Part shown: piece by piece, positions 53,491-62,317 of the stretch
Numbering within the stretch: position 1 is the first letter of the stretch
Layout of the letters: every line of letters starts with the position of its first letter
Assembly (NCBI RefSeq): GCF_900182635.1
Contig: NZ_FXTD01000004.1
Span: 186,001 to 250,000 of the forward strand
Length of the DNA: 64,000 nucleotides
Origin: Halorubrum cibi
GTDB taxonomy: Archaea; Halobacteriota; Halobacteria; Halobacteriales; Haloferacaceae
Direction of reading: 5' to 3'
Made by a program: the position numbers and the translations under genes
Notes under the pieces: model-generated
Databases searched by the model: none
What the model was told of the DNA's origin: nothing
The model's input: the letters and a program-made list of their open reading frames with translations, nothing else

Positions 53491-53610
53491 ATGACCGCGG
53501 AGGCTCGTCGCGACCTCGCCCTCTTCCGACAGCGACGAGCCCCGCGACCGCGACGAGCAGTCCGACCGCCGCGACCGGCTTCCGGCGCGGCGCGACGACC
53601 GGCCCCCTGA
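53491..53610 (+). CDS. Doubtful 39-residue Arg/Pro-rich ORF behind a promoter-like sequence
   Basis: MTAEARRDLALFRQRRAPRP and a further Arg/Pro/Ala-rich run to the stop. It begins 30 bases after ACCTTTTTATG (about 53456-53466), the spacing of a leaderless gene. The composition is what random G+C-rich sequence gives, and no homology is recognised. It may be a gene remnant or the start of a non-coding transcript. The rest of the gap to argG (53401-53751) is otherwise featureless. Confidence 0.25.
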   Translation: MTAEARRDLALFRQRRAPRPRRAVRPPRPASGAARRPAP

Positions 53611-53718
53611 GGCCGCAGATTTCACTCGTCGCGTTCGCGCCGTTTCGTCCCGGAGAGTCGTCGCTGTATCGTTCGTCAGCGTCGGCTTTTCCACTTCATT
53701 ACAACATCTAAATCGATG

Positions 53719-53726
53719 AATTTAAG
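53719..53726 (+). promoter_or_regulatory. TATA box of the argG-argH unit
   Basis: AATTTAAG is centred 29 bases before the argG ATG at 53752, consistent with a leaderless operon start. Confidence 0.6.
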
Positions 53727-53751
53727 GCCCTAAGGCGGGTCTTCTCCGGTA

Positions 53752-55011
53752 ATGACAAGCGTTGCACTCGCGTTCAGTGGCGGACTCGACACGACCGTTT
53801 GCGTTCCGATCCTGAAAGAGGAGTACGGCTACGACGAGGTCATCGGCGTCAACGTCGACGTCGGCCAGCCGACCGACGAGTTCGACGAGGCGGAAGAGAC
53901 CGCGGAAGCGCTCGGGCTCGACCTCCACGTCGTCGACGCGAAGGCGGAGTTCGCTGACCTCTGTTTCGACGCGGTGAAGGCGAACGCGACCTATCAGGGC
54001 TACCCGCTCGGGACCGCGCTCGCGCGTCCCGTCATCGCCGAGGCCATTCTCGGCGTCGCCAAGGAGCAGGGCTGTGACGCCATCGCGCACGGCTGTACGG
54101 GCAAGGGGAACGACCAGCTCCGGTTCGAGGCCGTCTGGCGCGGCTCCGACCTCGAAGTGATCGCGCCGGTCCGCGAGCTGGGGCTCACCCGCGAGTGGGA
54201 GATCGAGTACGCCGCCGAGAAGGAGCTGCCCGTCGAGGCCGGCGACGGCGGCGTCTGGTCCATCGACGAGAACATCTGGTCGCGCGCGGTCGAGGGCGGG
54301 AAACTGGAGAACCCGAACTACGAGCCGCCGGAGGACATCTACGAGTGGACCGCCGAGCCCGAGGGCGAGACGACCATCGAGATCGCCTTCGAGGAGGGCG
54401 TCCCCGTCGCCGTCGACGGCGAGGAGATGGACCCCGTCCCGCTCATCCAGTACCTCAACGAGTACGCGGGCGAGTTCGGGATCGGCCGCACCGACGTGAT
54501 GGAGGACCGCATGCTCGGGCTCAAGGTCCGCGAGAACTACGAGCACCCGGCCGCGACCGTCCTGCTCACCGCCCACCAGGCGCTCGAGGACCTCGTCCTC
54601 ACCAAGAACGAGCGCTCGTTCAAGAAGGGGATCGAACACGAGTGGTCCGAGAAGGCGTACCAGGGCCTCGTCTTCGCACCCGTCGTCGACGCGCTGGACG
54701 CCTTCATCGACGAGACCCAGGACGTGGTGACCGGCACCGCGACGGTCAAGGTCTCCGGCGGCAACTGCCGCGTCGTCGCTCGCAACTCCGAGTACGCCGT
54801 CTACTCCGAGGAGATGGCCTCGTTCAACACCGAGGACGTCGCCGGCATCGCCCAGGAGGACGCCACGGGCGTCGCGAAGTACCACGGGCTCCAGGAGCGC
54901 CTCGCCAACGACGTGAAGAAGGCGGTCTCGAAGCCCGAGATCGCCACGGACGGCGGTGCCGCGTCCGACGACGGCACCGACGACGGCTCCGGCGAGACGG
55001 ACGAGAACTGA
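53752..55011 (+). CDS. argG: Argininosuccinate synthase
   Basis: A 419-residue enzyme joining citrulline and aspartate with ATP. The N-terminal ATP-binding loop LAFSGGLDTTVCVPILKEEY is diagnostic; GCTGKGNDQLRFEA and WSIDENIWSRAVEGGKLENP follow as expected. The C-terminal 25 residues are a haloarchaeal acidic Asp/Gly tail. It leads the arginine block and abuts argH with no spacer (TGAATG), so both are one transcript. Confidence 0.97.
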   Translation: MTSVALAFSGGLDTTVCVPILKEEYGYDEVIGVNVDVGQPTDEFDEAEETAEALGLDLHVVDAKAEFADLCFDAVKANATYQGYPLGTALARPVIAEAILGVAKEQGCDAIAHGCTGKGNDQLRFEAVWRGSDLEVIAPVRELGLTREWEIEYAAEKELPVEAGDGGVWSIDENIWSRAVEGGKLENPNYEPPEDIYEWTAEPEGETTIEIAFEEGVPVAVDGEEMDPVPLIQYLNEYAGEFGIGRTDVMEDRMLGLKVRENYEHPAATVLLTAHQALEDLVLTKNERSFKKGIEHEWSEKAYQGLVFAPVVDALDAFIDETQDVVTGTATVKVSGGNCRVVARNSEYAVYSEEMASFNTEDVAGIAQEDATGVAKYHGLQERLANDVKKAVSKPEIATDGGAASDDGTDDGSGETDEN

Positions 55012-56487
55012 ATGACTGACGACGACGACTCCGGAACCGCCGTCCGCCGCGACCGCTTCAGCGGCGGCCCCGCCCGCGCGTTCCTCTCGAGTCTGGCGGC
55101 CGACGAGGCGATATTCGCGGCGGATCTCGCGGTCGACCGCGCGCACGTGGTCATGCTCGCGGAGAGGGGGATCGTCGACGACGCGGTCGCCGGCGAGGTC
55201 CTCGAAGCCCTCGACGACGTGGAGGCCGCCGGCCACGGCGCTCTCCCCGACGGCGAGGACGTCCACGAGGCGATCGAGACGGCCGTCATCGACCGAGTCG
55301 GCCCCGACGGCGGTCGGATGCACACGGCGCGCTCGCGCAACGACGAGGTGGCGACGTGTATCCGCTACCGCCTGCGCGAGGACCTCCTTGCGGTCGTTGA
55401 GGCGACGCTGACGCTGCGGGAGGCCCTACTCGACGTGGCAGACGAGCACGCGGAGACGGTGATGCCCGGGTACACCCACCTCCAGCCCGCCCAGCCCACG
55501 ACCGTCGGCCACTACCTGCTCTCGTACGAGGGCGGGATCGGTCGCGACACCGAGCGCCTGCTCGGCGCGTACGACCGGACGAACCGCTCGCCGCTCGGCG
55601 GGGCCGCCTTCGCCGGCACGCCGTTCGACGTCGACCGCGAGCGCACCGCCGATCTGCTCGGGTTCGACGGGCTCGTCCACAACTCGATGGACGCCTCGTC
55701 CGCCCGTGACTTCCTTGCCGAGGCATCGACCGCCTGTGCGACGCTGTCGACGACGTTGTCGGGGCTCGCGGAGGACCTGATCCTCTTCTCGAACAAGGGC
55801 TTTCTCGAGCTGTCCGACGACTACTCGTCGACGTCCTCGATCATGCCCCAGAAGAAGAACCCCGACACGCTGGAGCTGACTCGCGGCGTCGCCGGCGACG
55901 CGATCGGCGAGGCGACGGGGACGCTGAGCCTGCTGAAGGGGTTGCCCCGCGCGTACAACCGCGACCTCCAGCGCGCGCACGCGAGCGTGTTCGAGACCGC
56001 CGACGACGTGCGGGAGGCGGCGGAGGTCGCCGCCGGCGCGGTCGCGACCGCCGATTGGGCGGTCGAGGAGCTCGCGTCGGCCGCCGGCGACGGTTTCTCG
56101 ACGGCGACGGGCGTCGCCGACCTGCTCGCGATGGGCGGACTGCCGTTCCGGACCGCCCACGAGATCGTCGCGGCCGCGGCCGAGTCGATCGACGACGCCG
56201 ACGACCCGGCGACCGCGGCCGCAAAAGTTGACGAGGCCGCACGAGAGGTCACGGGCGAGCCCCTCTCGGCGTACGTGAGCCGCGAGGACGTGGAGGCCGC
56301 GCTCGATCCGGCGGAGAGCGTCGCGAGTCGCGATTCGACCGGCGGGCCCGCCCCCGACGCGGTCGCCGAGGCGCTCGCGGCGAGCGAGGCCGGTCTCGAC
56401 GACGACGCGGAAGCGCTGGCCGCACGCCGCGACACGCTCGCCGCCGCGACCGACCGGCTGGAGACGGAGGTGGAGACGTATGCGTGA
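55012..56487 (+). CDS. argH: Argininosuccinate lyase
   Basis: A 491-residue fumarase/aspartase-superfamily enzyme releasing arginine and fumarate. Visible are HTARSRNDEVATCIRYRL, the catalytic His region MPGYTHLQPAQPTTVGHYLL, and the mobile signature loop SSIMPQKKNPDTLELTRG with the catalytic Ser and Lys. The start directly follows the argG stop. The C-terminal part contains an Ala/Asp-rich linker common in halophiles. It is followed by a 217-base regulatory gap before argW. Confidence 0.97.
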   Translation: MTDDDDSGTAVRRDRFSGGPARAFLSSLAADEAIFAADLAVDRAHVVMLAERGIVDDAVAGEVLEALDDVEAAGHGALPDGEDVHEAIETAVIDRVGPDGGRMHTARSRNDEVATCIRYRLREDLLAVVEATLTLREALLDVADEHAETVMPGYTHLQPAQPTTVGHYLLSYEGGIGRDTERLLGAYDRTNRSPLGGAAFAGTPFDVDRERTADLLGFDGLVHNSMDASSARDFLAEASTACATLSTTLSGLAEDLILFSNKGFLELSDDYSSTSSIMPQKKNPDTLELTRGVAGDAIGEATGTLSLLKGLPRAYNRDLQRAHASVFETADDVREAAEVAAGAVATADWAVEELASAAGDGFSTATGVADLLAMGGLPFRTAHEIVAAAAESIDDADDPATAAAKVDEAAREVTGEPLSAYVSREDVEAALDPAESVASRDSTGGPAPDAVAEALAASEAGLDDDAEALAARRDTLAAATDRLETEVETYA

Positions 56488-56625
56488 GTCGACTCGTGAC
56501 GCGGACTCGACGCTCCGACAGCCGCCGCGACCGCCGCGATCGCCGCCGTCCCCGCGAGGGGACAACTAATTACTGAAATCTGTCATCGGATTTCACACGA
56601 CGGCTGAATTGGCTTTTCGAACCGT

Positions 56626-56639
56626 TAGAGTCGACTCTA
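56626..56639. promoter_or_regulatory. 14-bp perfect palindrome TAGAGTCGACTCTA upstream of argW
   Basis: It lies about 66 bases before the argW start and 30-40 bases upstream of its TATA box, inside an AT-rich patch of the 217-base gap after argH. This is a plausible site for an arginine- or lysine-responsive regulator; no regulator gene is nearby. Confidence 0.4.
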
Positions 56640-56669
56640 TTTATTGTAAACAAAATTATATTTTCGAAG

Positions 56670-56677
56670 GGTTTATG
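56670..56677 (+). promoter_or_regulatory. TATA box of the argW-X-C-B-D-E unit
   Basis: GGTTTATG (56670-56677) lies about 31 bases before the argW ATG at 56705, giving a second promoter for the arginine block. Confidence 0.5.
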
Positions 56678-56704
56678 TTTTATCGGAGGCGAGTATCGCC
56701 CACG

Positions 56705-56893
56705 ATGACGACCGATACCGATCCGGTGCTGGCAGAGGACCCGATCACGGGCGAGGAGATCGAGCTTCCGGCCGACGTCGAGGTTGGCGAGATAATCGAC
56801 AGTCCGGTCACCGGGACCGAACTGGAGGTCATCTCGCTGGATCCCGTCACGCTGGAGGAGGCTCCCGAACTCGAGGAGGACTGGGGAGAGTAG
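56705..56893 (+). CDS. argW: Amino-group carrier protein ArgW/LysW lacking zinc cysteines
   Basis: A 62-residue acidic carrier protein, MTTDTDPVLAEDPITGEEIE, then ELPADVEVGEIIDSPVTGTE and LEVISLDPVTLEEAPEL, ending EEDWGE. In LysW-type pathways the C-terminal Glu is isopeptide-linked to glutamate or aminoadipate, which is then phosphorylated, reduced and aminated while attached. The canonical CPxCG pairs that bind zinc read DPITG and SPVTG here: there is no Cys in the protein. The fold may be held by salt-adapted contacts instead. It heads the argX-argE run. Confidence 0.88.
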   Translation: MTTDTDPVLAEDPITGEEIELPADVEVGEIIDSPVTGTELEVISLDPVTLEEAPELEEDWGE

Positions 56894-56934
56894 ATGGTGA
56901 CGAACCTCACGACGTCGACACGCGAGTGGTCGGC

Positions 56935-57870
56935 ATGCGCATAGGGATCCTCTACTCGCGGATCCGCCGCGACGAGAAGCTGCTGCTCGAGGAACTGCGC
57001 GACCGCGACCACGAGATCGAGAAGATCGACGTGCGCAAACAGCGGTTCGGGCTGGAGTCGACGACGGCGAACGTTGCCGACCTCGACATCGTCGTCGACC
57101 GGTGTCTCTCCACGAGCCGGTCGCTGTACGCGACGAGGTTCCTCGACAGCTACGGCGTTCCCGTGGTGAACTCCCCCGAGACCGGCGACGTCTGTGCGGA
57201 CAAGGCGAAGAACTCGCTCGCGCTCGCGGAGGCGGACGTCCCCACGCCCGCCACGGAGGTCGCGTTCACGAAGGAGGCCGCGATGGAGGCCATCGAGTCG
57301 TTCGGCTACCCCTGCGTGTTGAAACCCGTCGTCGGATCCTGGGGGCGGCTGATGGCGAAGATCGACACCCGCAGCGCCGCCGAGGCGATCTTAGAGCACA
57401 AGGAGACGCTCGGCCACTACGAGCACAAGGTGTTCTACGTCCAGGAGTTCGTCGACAAACCCGGCCGCGACATCCGGGTGGTTTCGGTCGACGGCGAGCC
57501 GGTCGCCGCGATGACGCGCTCGTCGGACCACTGGCTCACGAACGCCGCGAAGGGCGGGACGACGGAGCCGTTCGACCTCGACGACCGGGCGCTCGAGCTC
57601 GTCGAGCGGGCCTCTGAGGCGGTCGGCGGCGGGATGCTCGGCGTCGACCTGATGGAGGTCGGGGGCGAGGGCTCCGGCGAGTACACCGTCCACGAGGTGA
57701 ACCACACAGTCGAGTTCAAGGCGCTCACCGAGGCCAGCGACGTCGACGTCCCCGCGCGGGTCGTCGACTGGCTGGAGACGAAAGCCGAGGCGTTCGCGGC
57801 CGACGGCGACGACTCGAGCGGTGACACGAACGTCGACGACGCGACCGACGCCGACGAGGTCGTCCTATGA
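56935..57870 (+). CDS. argX: ArgW-glutamate/aminoadipate ligase (ArgX/LysX, RimK-like)
   Basis: A 311-residue ATP-grasp ligase joining the C-terminal Glu of the carrier protein to the alpha-amino group of glutamate (arginine route) or aminoadipate (lysine route). MRIGILYSRIRRDEKLLLEE, VVNSPETGDVCADKAKNSLA, the ATP-grasp stretch VLKPVVGSWGRLMAKIDTRS and the metal-site region VHEVNHTVEFKAL are seen. The ATG at 56935 is the first sensible start. It overlaps argC by four bases (ATGA). Position among arginine genes favours the glutamate role. Confidence 0.93.
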   Translation: MRIGILYSRIRRDEKLLLEELRDRDHEIEKIDVRKQRFGLESTTANVADLDIVVDRCLSTSRSLYATRFLDSYGVPVVNSPETGDVCADKAKNSLALAEADVPTPATEVAFTKEAAMEAIESFGYPCVLKPVVGSWGRLMAKIDTRSAAEAILEHKETLGHYEHKVFYVQEFVDKPGRDIRVVSVDGEPVAAMTRSSDHWLTNAAKGGTTEPFDLDDRALELVERASEAVGGGMLGVDLMEVGGEGSGEYTVHEVNHTVEFKALTEASDVDVPARVVDWLETKAEAFAADGDDSSGDTNVDDATDADEVVL

Positions 57871-58943
57871 GCGGGACGGGTTCGGGAGCGGACGCCGCGA
57901 CCGACACGTACACCGCGAGCGTCGTCGGCGGCACGGGGTTCACCGGCGGCGAGCTGTTGCGCTTACTCGCCGGTCACCCGAACTTCGAGGTCGTTCAGGC
58001 CACCTCGCGGTCGGCGGACAACATGACGGTCGGCCGCTCGCACCCGAACCTCCGGGACCTCGATCTGCGCTTTTCTTCCCCCGACGACCTCGAGTCCGTC
58101 GACGTGCTCTTCTCGGCGACGCCACACGGTGTCTCGATGGGGCGGGTCGACGACTACTTCGAGGTCGCGGACACGGTCGTCGACCTCTCGGCGGACTTCC
58201 GGCTGCCGGAGGCGACCATGTACGACGAGTGGTACGACGGCCACGAGTCGCCGGAGTACCTTGAGCGCGCGGAGTACGCGCTGCCCGAACTCAACCGCGA
58301 GAACCTCCCCGGGGCGGACCTCATCGCCGGCGGCGGCTGTAACGCCACGGCGACGATCCTCGGGCTGAAGCCGCTCGTCGACGCGGGCGTGCTCGGCCCC
58401 GAGAGCGGCGAGGTCGTCGTCGACGTGAAGGTCGGCTCCTCGGAGGGTGGCGCCGGCGGCGGCGCGGCCTCCTCGCACCCCGAGCGCTCGGGCGTCGTGC
58501 GCCCGTACGCGCCCACCGGCCACCGCCACGAGGCGGAGATCGAGGCGTACCTCGGGCTCTCCGTCTCCTTCACCGTCCACGCGGTCGACATGGTCCGGGG
58601 CGCGTCCGCGACCTGCCACGTCTTCCCCGACGAGCCCGTCTCGAAGGGCGACCTCTGGAAGAGCTACCGCGGCGCGTACGCCGACGAGCCGTTCATGCGG
58701 GTCGTCTCCGGCGGGGGCGGCGTCTACCGCTACCCCGAGCCGAAGTCGGTCGCCGGCACCAACCACGGCGAGGTCGGCTTCGAGCTCGACCCCGGGAACC
58801 GGCGCGTCGTCGTCTTCTCGGCGATCGACAACATGACCAAGGGGTCGGCGGGGCAGGCGGTCCACGCGGCGAACGTCGCGCTCGAGCTGCCCGAGACCGC
58901 CGGCCTCGAGTTCGGGGGGCTTCACCCCGTGGGGTCGCCATGA
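57867..58943 (+). CDS. argC: ArgW-glutamyl-phosphate reductase (ArgC/LysY)
   Basis: A 358-residue NADPH-dependent reductase turning the carrier-bound acyl phosphate into a semialdehyde. The Rossmann motif is VVGGTGFTGGELLRLLAGHP, the catalytic Cys lies in IAGGGCNATATILGLKPLVD, and the substrate region is GSSEGGAGGGAASSHPERSG. It overlaps argX upstream and argB downstream by four bases each, so translation is coupled. The enzyme acts on the carrier-linked rather than the acetylated intermediate (inferred from argW and argX nearby). Confidence 0.94.
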   Translation: MSGTGSGADAATDTYTASVVGGTGFTGGELLRLLAGHPNFEVVQATSRSADNMTVGRSHPNLRDLDLRFSSPDDLESVDVLFSATPHGVSMGRVDDYFEVADTVVDLSADFRLPEATMYDEWYDGHESPEYLERAEYALPELNRENLPGADLIAGGGCNATATILGLKPLVDAGVLGPESGEVVVDVKVGSSEGGAGGGAASSHPERSGVVRPYAPTGHRHEAEIEAYLGLSVSFTVHAVDMVRGASATCHVFPDEPVSKGDLWKSYRGAYADEPFMRVVSGGGGVYRYPEPKSVAGTNHGEVGFELDPGNRRVVVFSAIDNMTKGSAGQAVHAANVALELPETAGLEFGGLHPVGSP

Positions 58944-59875
58944 GCGGCTCCGACGCGGTCGCCGACGGCGGAAGCGACGCCGCCGGCGATCCTCCCGTCG
59001 TCGTCAAGATCGGCGGCGCGAGGGCGGTCGACCCGGCGGGTGCGGTCGGCGACGTCGCCGACCTCGTCGCCGACGGTCGCGCGGTCGTCGTCGTCCACGG
59101 CGGCTCGACGGTCGTCGACGAGACCATCGAGCGGCTGGGCATGGAGCCCGAGTACGTCGAGTCCGCCTCCGGCGTCACGGGTCGATTCACCGACGCCGAC
59201 GCGATGGAGGCGTTCACGATGGCGATGGCGGGCAAGCTCAACACCGAGCTGACCGCGCTGTTCCGCGAGGCCGGCGTCGACGCGGTCGGCCTCTCCGGCG
59301 TCGACGGCGGGCTCCTCTCGGGGCCGCGCAAGTCGGCGGTCCGCGTGGTCGAGGACGGAAAGAGGAAGATCAGGCGCGGCGAGCACTCGGGGACGATCGA
59401 GTCGGTGAACGCCGACCTGCTCGCCGGCCTGCTCGCGGACGGCTACACCCCCGTCGTCTCGCCCCCGATGGAGGGGAAAGAGGGCGACGGCGGCGTCACG
59501 CCGGTCAACGCCGACGCGGACCGGGCGGCCGCCGCGGTCGCGGGCGCACTCGGCGCGGACCTGGTCCTGCTGACCGACGTGGCGGGCGTCTACGCCGACC
59601 CGGACGACCCCGACACGCTGATCGAGTCGGCCGCGACGCCCGCGGACCTGGAGGCGGTCGAGGACGCCGCCGAGGGGTTCATGGGCAAGAAGGTGATGGC
59701 GGCCAAAGAAGCGCTCTCGGGCGGCTCCGGCCGTGTCTTTATCGCCGATGCCAACGCCGACGACCCGATCCTCGCCGCGCTCGACGGCTCGGGGACGACG
59801 ATCGAGCGGTCGGCGGTCGACGGAACGGACGAGGACGCGGAGGATGCCGAGGAGACGGAGGCGGTCGACGCATGA
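58940..59875 (+). CDS. argB: ArgW-glutamate/acetylglutamate kinase (ArgB/LysZ)
   Basis: A 311-residue amino-acid kinase fold enzyme phosphorylating the side-chain carboxylate of carrier-bound glutamate. VVVKIGGARAVDPAG, VVVVHGGSTVVDETIERLGM, VNADADRAAAAVAGALGADL and LLTDVAGVYADPDDPDTLIE are the nucleotide and substrate loops. The Glu/Asp-rich C-terminal tail is a halophile feature. ATGA overlaps link it to argC and argD. Confidence 0.94.
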   Translation: MSGSDAVADGGSDAAGDPPVVVKIGGARAVDPAGAVGDVADLVADGRAVVVVHGGSTVVDETIERLGMEPEYVESASGVTGRFTDADAMEAFTMAMAGKLNTELTALFREAGVDAVGLSGVDGGLLSGPRKSAVRVVEDGKRKIRRGEHSGTIESVNADLLAGLLADGYTPVVSPPMEGKEGDGGVTPVNADADRAAAAVAGALGADLVLLTDVAGVYADPDDPDTLIESAATPADLEAVEDAAEGFMGKKVMAAKEALSGGSGRVFIADANADDPILAALDGSGTTIERSAVDGTDEDAEDAEETEAVDA

Positions 59876-60999
59876 GCGGCTTCGTCTTCTCCGAGAAGCC
59901 GATCGAGATCGCCTCCGGCGACGGGGTCCACCTCACCGACACGAACGGCAACGACTACCTCGATTTCGGCGCGAGCTACGCGTGTACCCCGGTCGGCCAC
60001 TGTCACCCCGAGGTCGTCGACGCGGCCACGAGCCAGTTGGAGGAGCTCATGTACGTCCAGGCGTCGTACCCGCACGCGACGCGGACGGCGCTGTACGAGC
60101 GGTTGGCCGAGGTCGCGCCCGGCGACGTCGGGAACGTCTGGCTCTGTAACTCCGGGACCGAGGCCAACGAGGCCGCCCTGAAGTTCGCGCGGCACGCGAC
60201 CGGCCGCGAGAAGATCGTTGCGACCACTCAGGGCTTTCACGGCCGGACGATGGGCGCGCTCGCGACCACCTGGAAGGCGAAGTACAAACAGGGGTTCGAG
60301 CCGCTCGCCGGCGGCGTCGAGTTCGTCGAGTACGGCGACGAGGCGGCAATGCGCGAGGCCGTCGACGAGAAGACCGCGGCCGTGATCCTGGAGCCCCTCC
60401 AGGGCGAGGGCGGGATCAATCCCGCCTCGACGGCGTACCTCGAGGCGGTGCGGGAGGCCACGGCGGAGGCGGGGGCCGCGATGGTCCTCGACGAGATCCA
60501 GACCGGGCTCGGCCGCACGGGCTCGATGTGGGCCGCGGAGCGTCACGGCGTGGTCCCGGACGTGCTCACGACGGCGAAGGGGCTCGCCAGCGGGCTCCCG
60601 ATCGGCGCGACGCTGTGTCGCGACTGGATCGCGGCGGAGTCGGGCGACCACGGCTCGACGTTCTCGGGCGGCCCCGTCGTCTCCGCGGCGGCCGGCGCGA
60701 CCCTCGACGTCATCGAACGCGAGGGGCTGGCCGATCACGCGGCCGACGTGGGCTCGTACCTCCGCGAGGAGATCGAAACCCGCCTCGGCGACGACGTGCG
60801 CGAGGTCCGCGGCGAGGGGCTGATGGTCGGCATCGAGGTGAAACGCGGCTCCAACCGGCTGCTCCGCGACCTCGCGATCGACCACGGGATCCTCGCGCTG
60901 CCGGCCGGTCGCACCGTGTTGCGCCTGCTGCCGCCGCTGACGGTCGAGCGCGACCACGTCGACAGCGTGGTCGACGCGCTCGAGGAGGTGATCGCGTGA
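59872..60999 (+). CDS. argD: Acetylornithine/carrier-bound ornithine aminotransferase (ArgD/LysJ)
   Basis: A 375-residue class-III PLP aminotransferase converting the carrier-bound semialdehyde to ornithine (or lysine). Hallmarks are YLDFGASYACTPVGHCHPEV, VWLCNSGTEANEAALKFARH, VLDEIQTGLGRTGSMWA with the cofactor Asp, and the Schiff-base Lys in LTTAKGLASGLPIGATL. ATGA overlap with argB; its stop overlaps the GTG of argE. Confidence 0.95.
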   Translation: MSGFVFSEKPIEIASGDGVHLTDTNGNDYLDFGASYACTPVGHCHPEVVDAATSQLEELMYVQASYPHATRTALYERLAEVAPGDVGNVWLCNSGTEANEAALKFARHATGREKIVATTQGFHGRTMGALATTWKAKYKQGFEPLAGGVEFVEYGDEAAMREAVDEKTAAVILEPLQGEGGINPASTAYLEAVREATAEAGAAMVLDEIQTGLGRTGSMWAAERHGVVPDVLTTAKGLASGLPIGATLCRDWIAAESGDHGSTFSGGPVVSAAAGATLDVIEREGLADHAADVGSYLREEIETRLGDDVREVRGEGLMVGIEVKRGSNRLLRDLAIDHGILALPAGRTVLRLLPPLTVERDHVDSVVDALEEVIA

Positions 61000-62198
61000 C
61001 CGCCGCGCCCGACTCGGCCGGGAACGCGGAGGCTCCCGCGGCGGGCGACGGTGACGCTGCCGACAACGGCGACGCTGCCGGCACCGACGTGGTCGCCGGC
61101 GGCGGCTACCCCGAGGCCTGCGACACCCCGGCGCGCAAGCTGCTTTTCGACCTGGTCTCGATCCCCTCGCCCTCCGGCGAGGAGACGGCGGCCGCCGAGC
61201 GGCTCGTCGACTTCTTCGAGGCCAACGGCCGCGAGGCGTGGATCGACGAGGTCGGGAACGTCCGCGCACCCGCGGACGACGCGGTCCTCCTGACCTCGCA
61301 CGTCGACACCGTCCCCGGCGACATCCCCGTCGAGGTGCGTCCCGCTCCCGAGGACGTGGACGACCTCGGCGGGACCGACGTCCGGGTCGGCGAGCCGGGC
61401 GAGCCCGTGTTGTGGGGCCGCGGCGCGGTCGACGCGACCGGCCCGCTCGTCTCGATGGCGGTCGCCGCCGTCGAGACCGGCGTCTCCTTCGTCGGGGTCG
61501 TCGGCGAGGAGACGAACTCGCGGGGCGCACGCCACCTCGTCGCCGACCGCGACGCGCCCGAGGCGGTGGTGAACGGCGAGCCGTCGGGCTGGGACGGCGT
61601 CACGCTCGGCTACCGCGGCTTCCTCGCGGGCACGTACGTGAACACCAGCGAGTCGGGCCACTCCTCGCGGCCGGAGCCGAACGCGATCCAGCACGCGATC
61701 GACTGGTGGCACGGCGTCGAGGAGGCATTCACGCCGGCGGACCCGGAGACGCCCGTCTTCGAGCAGGTGACGACGAAACCCGTCTCGATGGATGGCGGGC
61801 TGACCGACGACGGCCTCGCCGTCGAGGCCGCGATGGACGTCCAGCTCCGGGTGCCGCCGTCCCGCACCGTCGACGAGGTCCACGAGCTGGCGGAGGCGGA
61901 GCTGACCACGGGGTCGGTCCACTGGAAGGAGCCGATCCCGCCCGTGATGGAGAGCCCCCGGACCGACCTCGCGCGGGCGTTCCGCGTCGCGATCCGCGGG
62001 GCCGGCGGCGACGTCCGCCTACTCAGAAAGACCGGCACGAGCGACATGAACCTCTTCGCGGCCGAGTGGGACTGCCCGATGGTCACCTACGGCCCCGGAA
62101 ACTCCGAGCTGGACCACGCGCCCGACGAGCGGCTCCCGCTCTCGGAGCTCGACCGGGCGACGACCGTCCTCGCCGACGTCTGTCGCGACCGACGATAG
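60996..62198 (+). CDS. argE: ArgW-ornithine/lysine hydrolase (ArgE/LysK)
   Basis: A 400-residue M20-family metallopeptidase freeing ornithine from the carrier protein. Metal-site motifs are TSHVDTVPGDIPVEV (His), GRGAVDATGPLVSMAVAAVE (bridging Asp), VGEETNSRGARHL (catalytic Glu) and a C-terminal RKTGTSDMNLFAAEWDCP. It begins with GTG at 60996 overlapping argD, after an Ala/Asp/Gly-rich N-terminal extension of about 30 residues that is unusual for the family. An upstream frame back to 60528 is a shadow of argD. Confidence 0.93.
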   Translation: MTAAPDSAGNAEAPAAGDGDAADNGDAAGTDVVAGGGYPEACDTPARKLLFDLVSIPSPSGEETAAAERLVDFFEANGREAWIDEVGNVRAPADDAVLLTSHVDTVPGDIPVEVRPAPEDVDDLGGTDVRVGEPGEPVLWGRGAVDATGPLVSMAVAAVETGVSFVGVVGEETNSRGARHLVADRDAPEAVVNGEPSGWDGVTLGYRGFLAGTYVNTSESGHSSRPEPNAIQHAIDWWHGVEEAFTPADPETPVFEQVTTKPVSMDGGLTDDGLAVEAAMDVQLRVPPSRTVDEVHELAEAELTTGSVHWKEPIPPVMESPRTDLARAFRVAIRGAGGDVRLLRKTGTSDMNLFAAEWDCPMVTYGPGNSELDHAPDERLPLSELDRATTVLADVCRDRR

Positions 62199-62317
62199 GC
62201 GTCGCGGCCGCGGGCCGCGGCGCTCCCTTCTCTCCGAAGCCTCCCGTATCGACCCATCACCGAATCCGAACCATCGACGCAGATCAACCACGTCTCAGCC
62301 ATCGAACTCACCCACAC

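Noticed and set aside
53208-53711. 167-codon frame with WGFGG repeats across repeat copy C
   Set aside because: The apparent protein repeats are just the translated terminal DNA module of the non-coding repeat; the frame is not conserved with copies A and B.
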